In this document: positions 25,762 through 33,250 of the stretch, in pieces
How positions within the stretch are numbered: position 1 is the first letter of the stretch
Layout: each line of letters opens with the position of its first letter
Source of the DNA: Enterocloster bolteae
GTDB lineage: Bacteria > Bacillota > Clostridia > Lachnospirales > Lachnospiraceae
Length of the DNA stretch: 64,000 nt
Reading direction: 5' to 3'
NCBI RefSeq assembly: GCF_002234575.2
Contig: NZ_CP022464.2
Location: 4,030,001 to 4,094,000 of the forward strand
Made by a program: the position numbers and the translations under genes
Notes under the pieces: generated by a model
Databases searched by the model: none
What the model was told of the DNA's origin: nothing
Seen by the model: the letters and a program-made list of their open reading frames with translations, nothing else

Positions 25762-26581
25762 AATATCCTCCAACTATCTGTCCTGTCCAATACCCCGCAA
25801 TCCGTTCAAAAACAGCAAATACCAGAAGGGTGATGCCCATGAACAAAATGCTGTAAATACAGGCAATATTCCGGCTGCCGCTCTGTAAGTAGGGAACCAT
25901 CACAACCGCAAAGGTCTTTACCCTGCCGCCTCCAAGAAGCAGTGTCAGAAAATACTGGCTGAAGGATACAATGTATGACATGCTGACTGCCGACAGTATC
26001 ACCGGAACCAGCATTGGCAGTGTGGTCCTTCTGAATGCCTGAAAGGAACCGGCCCCCAGCACCCGGGCCTGCTCCTCCAGCGCAATGCCCACTGCCCGGG
26101 TGCCGTCCATAATGAGGCACACCGCGTAGGGCAGGGAATAAATCAGGTGTGCCAGAATGACCCCCGCCACTGTATTGTTAAGTCCCAACCGGATAAACGT
26201 AATCTGTATCCCCATGGCAAACACAGTCCCAGGTACCATGAGAGGAAGCACGGTAAAAAATGACATCAAATCCTTCCCCCTGAACCGGTACAGGACAAGG
26301 GCCCTGGATGTCAGTATCCCGATGACGGCCGACAGGACGGCCACCACAGAAGAAATCATGACGCTGGATGCCATGAGTGAGACCAGTTCTCCCTTTCTTC
26401 TGACAATTTCCATGACTGCCCGGTCCGAGAGCACCTGGGGAAACAGATCTGGCCAGGCCCACCGTTCCGTAAATACCCATACAACCAGACTGGACGCGGG
26501 AATCAGAATGGATGCACACAGCAGGGCCAGAATCATATTTGTGATAAACGATTTTCTCTTCTTCATCTCCATCCGCTCCAT
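25751..26581 (-). CDS. ABC transporter permease (second)
   Basis: 276 residues, six hydrophobic helices. The EAA loop that contacts the ATPase is visible as EEQARVLGAGSFQAFRRTTLP near residue 185. Related to the C-terminal half of YnjC/PotC-type permeases. Three ATG codons lie within the first six codons, so the exact start is uncertain; the first is 4 bases after the preceding stop. Forms a heterodimer with the permease encoded just upstream. Confidence 0.9.
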   Translation of the reverse strand: MERMEMKKRKSFITNMILALLCASILIPASSLVVWVFTERWAWPDLFPQVLSDRAVMEIVRRKGELVSLMASSVMISSVVAVLSAVIGILTSRALVLYRFRGKDLMSFFTVLPLMVPGTVFAMGIQITFIRLGLNNTVAGVILAHLIYSLPYAVCLIMDGTRAVGIALEEQARVLGAGSFQAFRRTTLPMLVPVILSAVSMSYIVSFSQYFLTLLLGGGRVKTFAVVMVPYLQSGSRNIACIYSILFMGITLLVFAVFERIAGYWTGQIVGGYYES

Positions 26582-26584
26582 CTT

Positions 26585-27466
26585 CTACTGCTCTGTCAGT
26601 GCCTTCATATTTTTACGCATGATGAAATAATACATCCAGGCGCTGAGCACGGAGAGAACGATAATGATTCCATTTAACGCCATGGAATAAGGCCGGTTTC
26701 TCAAATCCGGATGGATATACTGCTGGTATGCCAGCACCGGAAGGGCCTTTGGGGAGGTTGCGCCCAGGAGAAAGGGAAGCTCATAGGCGCCCAGGGCAAA
26801 TACAAATATAATCAGGAACCCGCTGATTACCGCATCCTTACAAAGCGGCAGGGTGATTTTACAAAAAGCAGTCCACCGGCCCGCCCCCAGGTTTATGGCT
26901 GCCTCCCCCAGTTTCTCATTGATATTCGCCATCAAAGCAATAACAAAATAAATTATAAAGGGAATCTCCTTCCACAGATATGCCAGGATGACTCCCACTC
27001 CCTTTGTGTCATAAATGAGCATGGGAAACTGCTGCTGTTCCTGTATTACTCCAAGGGCGTAACCAATTCTGGCCAGCAAACCATTCTGAGAAAAGATGTT
27101 GACCATAAAAATGGCTACCACCACATGGGGAACAATGATGGGAAGCTGTATCACCCGCATCATGGACCCCTTTGTCCTTTTGTGCATCACACACACAGCA
27201 CTTAAACCCACACCTGCCGCAGTGGCAACACCCGCAGACAGAAATGCCACCTTAAGGCTGTACAGCACGGACTTTAGCATATCCGGCCTGGTCAGCACTT
27301 CCCGGTAGTATTTTAAGGTTGGTTCCCTCAATCCAAAAGCTGGAATTACCCCAAGACTTTGGGTAATTCCAGTTGTCAATCCTATGATAAAAAACAGGGT
27401 TAATATGATTTGGGGGACCAGAAGTAAGTACGGAATCAGATTTCTTCTCATTTTTTTCCTTCTCAT
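26585..27466 (-). CDS. ABC transporter permease (first)
   Basis: 293 residues, six hydrophobic helices. EAA loop GEAAINLGAGRWTAFCKITLP near residue 200. Resembles the N-terminal half of the long E. coli YnjC permease, here as a separate gene. The start is taken at MRRKKMRRN; an ATG five codons later has AAGG and is also possible. An ATG at 27511 would extend it but has no ribosome site. Part of the Ynj-type importer. Confidence 0.88.
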   Translation of the reverse strand: MRRKKMRRNLIPYLLLVPQIILTLFFIIGLTTGITQSLGVIPAFGLREPTLKYYREVLTRPDMLKSVLYSLKVAFLSAGVATAAGVGLSAVCVMHKRTKGSMMRVIQLPIIVPHVVVAIFMVNIFSQNGLLARIGYALGVIQEQQQFPMLIYDTKGVGVILAYLWKEIPFIIYFVIALMANINEKLGEAAINLGAGRWTAFCKITLPLCKDAVISGFLIIFVFALGAYELPFLLGATSPKALPVLAYQQYIHPDLRNRPYSMALNGIIIVLSVLSAWMYYFIMRKNMKALTEQ

Positions 27467-27584
27467 ATCTTTCCCACCACTCCGTTCCCACCCATTCTGT
27501 TCCCTCTCCATCCGTCCCCTCTTATGCTGTTCCCTTGCATTACGTTCCCTTCCACTCCGATTCCACCCATCCGATTCTCCCCCG

Positions 27585-28925
27585 TTATTTACCCACTACT
27601 TCCTCAGCCCAGATTTCCTCGATAATGGGAACCAGCTGTGCGGGCATTTCGGGAAGGCGTTTAGAGAGAAGTTCATCCTGGGGGATTGTACCTTTACCCA
27701 GATCCACCCTGTCAAAGGCCGCTTTCTGCTCACCGGACAGCTTTTCGTTGTCCAGAACCGGAATGACCCTCAGCTTTTCATAGCGGTCTGCCTGGATCTC
27801 CGGCGATATCATCTCATTAATTGCCACCATAGCCCCGGCCTTATTGCCGGAATTAGCCGCAATTGCCATAAAATTGGTATTACCGATGGTTCCCTTTTCA
27901 AACTGGAAGGCTGCCGTGGTATCTGTATATTTTCCGTCCTCAATGTTCAGAGCCACGTCATAGGCTCCGTACGTCATGCTCATCACCAGTTCCCCGTCCG
28001 CAAACATGTTGTCCGCGGTAGTGGAGGAATCCGGGAAGGCAGCGCCCTGATTCCAAAGGTATGGATTCAGCTCCCTTAAGTACTCCATGGCCGGCGCCAC
28101 TGCCGCCCGGACAGTTTCCTTATCAGCCGCCATATCCATAAACTGCTCGTAGCCGCAGATTTCATAGATAATATTTCTCACAAACGCGCTGCCCGTAAAA
28201 TCAGGAAGCGCGGGATATGTCACCTTGCCCGGATATTTTTCCACGAATTCCTTTAGCTCTCCGGCGCTCTTTGGCACATCCGGCGTCACTGCCAGGTCTG
28301 CCACCATTACCAGCTGGGCCTTACCGTAGGGCGCCTCATACCCTTCGATGGGATAAGCAAAGTCCATGGTCACGTCCTCGCTTTCCCCATCCACATAGTC
28401 ACTAAAATTGGGAAGCTTGTCTGTAAAGGGGCCGTACAGCATATTGTTTTCCTTTGCCGACTGGAAGTTCTCCCCGTTAATCCAAATCATATCAATACTT
28501 CCGTCCTTCTCTCCCGCCTGAATCTCCCCGGTGAGCTGGCTTAAAACCTGGTCGATATCCATGGGGACACGTTCCATTGTGATATCGTATTTTTCCTTCA
28601 TGACCCGCGCAAATTCATCGTCCAGCCAACGGTTCAGTTTTTCATCCCCGCCCCAGCCGTAGAAGGTGACCGTTGTTCCCTTTGCCTCCTCCTTCATCTG
28701 GTCAAAGGTCATATTCTCCCGTCCGGACCGGCGGCTGTCTGTATCCCCGGCCTGGCTGCTTCCGGTATCCCCGGCCTGGCTGCTTCCGGCATCCTCAGCC
28801 TGACTGCTTCCGGCATCCTCAGCCTGATTGCTTCCGGCGCCCTGTGTCTGTCCGCTGCCCGAACACGCTCCAAGGGACAACGTCATTGCGGCAGCCAGTA
28901 CCGCTGCCATGATTCTTTTCTTCAT
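27585..28925 (-). CDS. YnjB-like ABC substrate-binding lipoprotein
   Basis: 446 residues. Lipoprotein signal with lipobox SLGAC (Cys near residue 21), a repeated Ser/Gln/Ala/Asp linker (residues 30-62), then the binding domain. The segment YGWGGDEKLNRWLDDEF and the segment SIDMIWINGENFQSAKENN near residue 150 match the E. coli YnjB family rather than sugar or amino-acid binding proteins. GGAGGAG is upstream of the ATG. The ligand of this family is not established; the local nucleoside hydrolase, rhodaneses and transferases are the best hints. The linker varies by 24-base units. Confidence 0.88.
   Translation of the reverse strand: MKKRIMAAVLAAAMTLSLGACSGSGQTQGAGSNQAEDAGSSQAEDAGSSQAGDTGSSQAGDTDSRRSGRENMTFDQMKEEAKGTTVTFYGWGGDEKLNRWLDDEFARVMKEKYDITMERVPMDIDQVLSQLTGEIQAGEKDGSIDMIWINGENFQSAKENNMLYGPFTDKLPNFSDYVDGESEDVTMDFAYPIEGYEAPYGKAQLVMVADLAVTPDVPKSAGELKEFVEKYPGKVTYPALPDFTGSAFVRNIIYEICGYEQFMDMAADKETVRAAVAPAMEYLRELNPYLWNQGAAFPDSSTTADNMFADGELVMSMTYGAYDVALNIEDGKYTDTTAAFQFEKGTIGNTNFMAIAANSGNKAGAMVAINEMISPEIQADRYEKLRVIPVLDNEKLSGEQKAAFDRVDLGKGTIPQDELLSKRLPEMPAQLVPIIEEIWAEEVVGK
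28741..28836 (-). repeat. 24-base tandem repeat in the binding-protein linker
   Basis: Four units of 24 bases: 28741-28764 and 28765-28788 are identical, 28789-28812 and 28813-28836 differ by a few bases. They encode SSQAGDTG/SSQAEDAG steps just after the lipobox. Confidence 0.9.
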
Positions 28926-28956
28926 ACTTTCTCCTCCGCTGTTTTCCTTAAAAATA

Positions 28957-29042
28957 ATAACCCTGTCTGATGAATCTATGATTCCCCCTGCCGTAATCTT
29001 ATGCAGTACGGACAGGAGAAATCACATCACCGGAAGGGTTAT
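28957..29042 (-). ncRNA. Structured RNA element between rhodanese lipoprotein and YnjB-like genes
   Basis: On the minus strand ATAACCC (29042-29036) pairs with GGGTTAT (28963-28957) around a long inner hairpin: 29023-29007 pairs with 28995-28980 over about 16 bases with one bulge and an 11-base loop. The outer arm is followed by TATTTTT and then the ribosome site of the binding-protein gene. It could be an attenuator, a processing site or an uncharacterised cis-regulatory RNA. No known riboswitch was recognised. Confidence 0.45.
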
Positions 29043-29043
29043 C

Positions 29044-29991
29044 CTATTCTGTCACAAATGCAGCCTGGATATCCTTATCCTTTGCGCCATTTTCAATGAT
29101 AAACAGATTATCAACATCGAATCCGGCATCCTTCATAACGGAAATACCAGTTTTGGCACACTTGTTGCCGCTGTAGCAAAGCAGGTATACAGGTTTGGAC
29201 GGGTCCATCTCCTCCTTTGCCATCTTGTACATGGCAGTCTGTGCGGCCGGGTCCTCGATTTCCTTTAAGGAGCTCTGGAGGGATCCCTTTAAATGGCCTT
29301 CTGCATATGTATCATTGTCTCGGACATCCAGGATTTGAACATCGCTTCCACCCACTGCCTTTAAGGCATCTGCCGCCGCAACCGTCTTCCAGTCAATATC
29401 CTCCTCAGCGCGGTTGGTGGTAAGGGCGCCTTTCTCAGACTCCAGGGCTTTGGCACCGCCCTCCACAGTATAAATCAGGGAACCGTCAATGCCGGCCTCC
29501 TTAAGAACACCGGTTGCCTTCTCAGCGCCTCTCTTGCCGCTGTTGCAGATGATATAGATTTTCTGTCCGTCGCTTAAGTTCTCCTTGGCATATGTACCCA
29601 TGGCCTCTGCCAGTGAGTCATCCTCCAGCGGGAAAATAGGGCACCACATGGAATCAGCCACTCTTCCCTTCACATAGTTATCCCATTCCCTTACATCCAG
29701 CACATGGGCACTCTTATCTTTTGCTGCCGCCACAGCCTCCTTTGGGGATACATACTGATAACTGCCATCTGACTGTAATGCCGCCGCTGTCTCACTTCCT
29801 GCCCCGTCCGCTCCTGTTGTATCTGCGGCTGCGGTGTCCGCCGCTGTGGTGTCTGCGGCTGCGGTATCTGCCGCCGTACTCTCAGCCGTTTCCTGGGCTG
29901 TTGTTTCATTTCCTGCTTTCTGGCCGCATCCGGCCGCCACTGTCATGGACAGCGCCATCATAATTCCTAATGTTACGAATTTCTTTTTCAT
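29044..29991 (-). CDS. Double-rhodanese lipoprotein
   Basis: 315 residues. Signal peptide with lipobox VAAGC near residue 23, an Ala/Asp/Thr linker of 15-base DNA units (29819-29878), then two rhodanese domains. Active-site Cys loops are ICNSGKRGAE near residue 170 and LCYSGNKCAK near residue 280; both keep the catalytic Cys. AAGGAGG precedes the ATG at 29991. It would sit outside the membrane and carry or transfer sulfur (or selenium) as a persulfide. The frame is open for another 61 codons upstream through two hydrophobic segments, noted separately. Confidence 0.88.
   Translation of the reverse strand: MKKKFVTLGIMMALSMTVAAGCGQKAGNETTAQETAESTAADTAAADTTAADTAAADTTGADGAGSETAAALQSDGSYQYVSPKEAVAAAKDKSAHVLDVREWDNYVKGRVADSMWCPIFPLEDDSLAEAMGTYAKENLSDGQKIYIICNSGKRGAEKATGVLKEAGIDGSLIYTVEGGAKALESEKGALTTNRAEEDIDWKTVAAADALKAVGGSDVQILDVRDNDTYAEGHLKGSLQSSLKEIEDPAAQTAMYKMAKEEMDPSKPVYLLCYSGNKCAKTGISVMKDAGFDVDNLFIIENGAKDKDIQAAFVTE
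29819..29878 (-). repeat. 15-base tandem repeat in the rhodanese linker
   Basis: Four 15-base units (GTATCTGCGGCTGCG type) encode AADTT/ADTAA steps directly after the lipobox. Confidence 0.8.
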
Positions 29992-30174
29992 TTCTTCCTC
30001 CTTGTTTTTCCTTGTTTTTCTATATATTTTCCTTACCATGACAACAAAGGCAGATAAGGCAAATAATATCATTAAGCCGGCGGCAAACATAGCCACGATT
30101 TTGTTCATCATATTTTTTACAGATGGTATGCACATATAGCTCAGTATGGACGCAGCTATGCATGCGGCCACCAT
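29992..30174 (-). CDS. In-frame upstream extension with two membrane segments (uncertain)
   Basis: From an ATG at 30174 the frame runs without a stop into the rhodanese lipoprotein. It encodes 61 residues with two hydrophobic stretches (AACIAASILSYMCIP and IVAMFAAGLMILFALSAFVVMV) and then a basic tail (RKIYRKTRKNKEEE). The ATG lacks a ribosome site; a good one (GGAAAGGAATATAAATG) opens a different, short frame nearby. It may be a small membrane protein whose stop was lost, a frameshifted remnant, or an alternative long form of the lipoprotein. Confidence 0.35.
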
Positions 30175-30222
30175 GGTTTTCCATATCCATTTACTCTGTT
30201 TTTCTCCATTTATATTCCTTTC

Positions 30223-31224
30223 CTACAGCCTGTCCATTTTCTCTAAAAATTCCATGTCCAGATACTGCCCCAGCTTTTGGAACGTGGACTGGTTAAACAG
30301 CAGCTTATCCGGCTGCTGGTACTGCACCCAGGCCATGGCGCACCAGGTAATGCCGCGCAGGCAGGTGATGGGAATATAGGCAAGGGTACGCTCCATCAGC
30401 CCCTTTGTGTCAAATCTGCCGTCCACCTTCTGGATATACAGATGTATGAAGTCCTCCATCTCCTCCGGGGTCAGAATCACATCTGTTTTCCAGAAGGTGG
30501 TGGTTGGAGCAAGAAAATGGCCCAGATCCTGGGCAGGCTCCCCATAGACAGGCTTCTCCCAGTCCACCAGATAGTTTCCCTTTCCCTCTCCGTTGATGAG
30601 AAAATTGGTGGAATTAAGCTCCGTGTTGATGCAGCATTCATAGCCTTTGCAGGCTGCTGCTTCCCGGCAGCGCTTCCAGCCCCGGTCCAGCATCTGTCTT
30701 ATTTTCATTTTGATGCCCTGGTCCCCCAGGTCTGAATCCATGTATGTCCTGACCATGGCCTCGCATTCTGTCAGGATTGCCTCCAAGGGATCCTCTGGCC
30801 TGACCAGATGGCTGCCGCTTCCCACCCTGACACTGTGGATATCCGCCAGACACTCCGCCCCAAAGGACAGCTCTGTCCTGTAATCCATGGCGTGACCCGG
30901 CAGGAATTCCATTACCATGATGCCATGAGGAATTTTCTCCAGACTCCCGTCCGCATAAAAAGGCCGCGGTGTCCTGCCCGACTGCCAGAGCAGCTTTAAT
31001 GTTTCATATTCGTACTGTATCTGATGTTCCAAATGCATCTGGCTGCCGCAGTTTACCCGGAGCACCAGCTTTCTTCCGGTAACAGGGTGGGTAAACAGAT
31101 AATTCCTGTTGTACTCCCCCTGGGCCAGCATACGGTATTCCTCCGTCACCTGGTCCGGCAGTCCCAGCGCGCTGCGGTACTGCTTCCAGGCCACATATTC
31201 CTTTAACCCGGCTATCCGTTCCAT
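30223..31224 (-). CDS. Aminoglycoside-phosphotransferase/choline-kinase-like kinase
   Basis: 333 residues. APH-fold kinase: ATP-lid strand with Lys in KLVLRVNCGS near residue 53, a hinge GIMVMEFLPG near 102, catalytic loop CINTELNSTNFLI near residue 200 (Glu/Asn variant of the usual HxDxxxxN, so the catalytic Asp is replaced) and the metal strand YLVDWEKP (Asp). The altered catalytic loop is unusual and may mean a different phosphoryl acceptor or weak activity. It starts 6 bases after the transferase fusion. The substrate is unknown; in E. coli the ynj region also has transferase and sulfurtransferase genes. Confidence 0.82.
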   Translation of the reverse strand: MERIAGLKEYVAWKQYRSALGLPDQVTEEYRMLAQGEYNRNYLFTHPVTGRKLVLRVNCGSQMHLEHQIQYEYETLKLLWQSGRTPRPFYADGSLEKIPHGIMVMEFLPGHAMDYRTELSFGAECLADIHSVRVGSGSHLVRPEDPLEAILTECEAMVRTYMDSDLGDQGIKMKIRQMLDRGWKRCREAAACKGYECCINTELNSTNFLINGEGKGNYLVDWEKPVYGEPAQDLGHFLAPTTTFWKTDVILTPEEMEDFIHLYIQKVDGRFDTKGLMERTLAYIPITCLRGITWCAMAWVQYQQPDKLLFNQSTFQKLGQYLDMEFLEKMDRL

Positions 31225-31230
31225 TTCATC

Positions 31231-32562
31231 TCACCTCACATCCCGGTACATCCGGTCAATCTGTTCAATGGGCACCCGATCCCGGTACATCTTACGCAGC
31301 CGGTTCATTTTCCACATCAGCTTAAGCTTGGGCAGGGTTCCTTTTGGAAAACGTCTGTCCGATGTGTAGATGCGCCGCCCTGTCATGCCCAGCTTTACTC
31401 CCCTCTCTTTAAGCGTAAGGGAAAACTGGTAATCCTCCATCACAGGAATCTCCGGGAACATGCCTGCATCAAAAAACAGGCTGCGGTCCACAAAGATGCC
31501 CTGGTCCCCAAACATGATCCTGCGGTCCTTAATCCGGTGGTTTGATATTACACGGCAGGTAAACATGAAGAAATTGGACGAATGAAAGGCAATTCCAAAG
31601 CATCCCGCGCTGTGGTCCTTCATCACCCTGCGTATCTCGGCCAGCGGGCGGGGAGGCAGTTCACTGTCGCAGTGGAGGAAAAACAGGATGTCCCCATGAC
31701 TTTCCATGGCTCCCGTATTCATCTGCCTGGCCCGTCCCTTTTCCGAATGTATGACTTTAACCCAGGGGCGAATCCGTTCCATGGTTCTGTCCGTGCTGCC
31801 GCCGTCTACAAACAGTATTTCACATTTTCCCCTCAGCGGCTCCAGCTGGTCCTGCATCTGTACAATGGTCTTCTCCTCATTGTAAACAGGTACGATGATG
31901 GAAATACGGCTGGTTTTGGCCAGATACCGTCCCGTGGACGTCTCCTGCAGCCTCTTATCCTCCCGCATTCTCTGCCGGTATCCCTGAAGATCCTGGTAAA
32001 CGTCCATATCCCACAGGGTTTCGGTTAATCCCACCCTGCAGCCAGCCGTCTTAAGCCGGTACATGGTATCCCGAAGCACGGAGCCCTGTCCATACCCTTC
32101 CACATCAAACACGTCCCGCTGCGGTTTCTTCATACCCACCAGATAATACCCCCCATCCCTGGTAGGCCCCAATACCACATCGTTTTGCTCAAGCAGGCCA
32201 AACGCCCGTTCCAGATACTCCGATCTCACTTCAGGTACATCGGTTCCCATGAGGATGCATGCCTCATAACCCCGGCCCAGCACCTCCCGGATGGCCTGAT
32301 ACATCCGTTCTCCCAGGCCGCTGCCTCTCTGGGAAATGTAATGCTCCCCTCTGCCAAAAACCGGATATAAACGTTCTCTGCCATCATCCGGTGTAAAGCA
32401 TACAAAAAGCTGTCCCTCCACCTTCCCGCATTCCCTTTTTATATCTTCCAGGAAACAGGTGTGGAGGCGGGCGCAGCCCTTGGCGCTGAGCGCAGGCATC
32501 ATCCTGGTCTTTGTCTGTCCGGGTTCAGGTACCCTTGTAAAAATAATAATCGCGCGTTTCAT
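31231..32562 (-). CDS. Fusion of two selenodomain-associated transferases (TIGR04282 + TIGR04283 type)
   Basis: 443 residues. Residues 1-205 are a CofC-like nucleotidyl/glycosyl transferase (FTRVPEPGQTKTRM, GSGLGERMYQA, LMGTDVPEV, PTRDGGYYLVG), the family named transferase 1, rSAM/selenodomain-associated. Residues 218-443 are a GT2-type glycosyltransferase (ISIIVPVYNEEKTI, FVDGGSTDRT, GRARQMNTGA, FLHCDSELP), the family named transferase 2. They are commonly separate neighbours; here they are one chain. No radical SAM ArsS-type partner is in the window. It likely activates and transfers a sugar or similar group. Confidence 0.88.
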   Translation of the reverse strand: MKRAIIIFTRVPEPGQTKTRMMPALSAKGCARLHTCFLEDIKRECGKVEGQLFVCFTPDDGRERLYPVFGRGEHYISQRGSGLGERMYQAIREVLGRGYEACILMGTDVPEVRSEYLERAFGLLEQNDVVLGPTRDGGYYLVGMKKPQRDVFDVEGYGQGSVLRDTMYRLKTAGCRVGLTETLWDMDVYQDLQGYRQRMREDKRLQETSTGRYLAKTSRISIIVPVYNEEKTIVQMQDQLEPLRGKCEILFVDGGSTDRTMERIRPWVKVIHSEKGRARQMNTGAMESHGDILFFLHCDSELPPRPLAEIRRVMKDHSAGCFGIAFHSSNFFMFTCRVISNHRIKDRRIMFGDQGIFVDRSLFFDAGMFPEIPVMEDYQFSLTLKERGVKLGMTGRRIYTSDRRFPKGTLPKLKLMWKMNRLRKMYRDRVPIEQIDRMYRDVR

Positions 32563-32734
32563 CTATACGATTCTCTCCATTTTCTGTCTTGTCAAACCTT
32601 CACCAAAACTTTGTAAGCATCCTGTTGACCATTGATTTCCCCATATCCGGCTTCTCATCACATTCCGGAATCCCAGGCATATTCCCCAGAAATAGGCACA
32701 GCCGCTGCCCCCGCTGTTTTCTCTCCCTGTCAGG

Positions 32735-33181
32735 TCATGGAAGGAACAGCGCCCCGCTGCCTTCCTGCCGGCACCCCAGCATTCCAATCCATGTTTTGAT
32801 ACACTGTATCAGAGACACAGCCCCCAATATTGCGCTGATGAAATAATATGCCCGAAATTCATTTATTGAATTCATCCATGTAAATACCGCATATCCAGAT
32901 GTCAGAAGCACCATACCGGCGCTCATAACCCACAGCGCTTTTGTCAGGTTCCTTCTCCGGCGCAGGAAACAGAGAAGAAGCATGGCGGTCAGGAGGACCA
33001 TCACAAGCGCGGCCCCTTTTGCCAGCAGTTCCATGGGATATCTGGACTCCCATCCCCTGTTTTTATATACAACATACCGGGCCATTCCCATTTTTGTGCG
33101 GGTAAAGAACTGTACGGCCCAGGCCCCTGCCAGGCACAGGATTTCCAGAATTGTCGCAGATATATATGCCACTTTCTTCAT
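32735..33181 (-). CDS. Small four-helix membrane protein, unknown family
   Basis: 148 residues with four hydrophobic segments: ATILEILCLAGAWAVQFF, GAALVMVLLTAMLLLCFL, WVMSAGMVLLTSGYAVF and YYFISAILGAVSLIQC. A basic patch RRRRNLTK follows the second. AAAAGGG lies 9 bases before the ATG at 33181. It sits between the first rhodanese lipoprotein and the transferase fusion. I do not recognise the family; a role in the membrane step of this locus is possible. The 172 bases after it hold no clear gene. Confidence 0.65.
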   Translation of the reverse strand: MKKVAYISATILEILCLAGAWAVQFFTRTKMGMARYVVYKNRGWESRYPMELLAKGAALVMVLLTAMLLLCFLRRRRNLTKALWVMSAGMVLLTSGYAVFTWMNSINEFRAYYFISAILGAVSLIQCIKTWIGMLGCRQEGSGALFLP

Positions 33182-33250
33182 TATCATTTTCCCTTTTACA
33201 TTTAATAAGCGTTGGCTCAATCAAGACGCAACGCTTATTTTTATCAGTCT

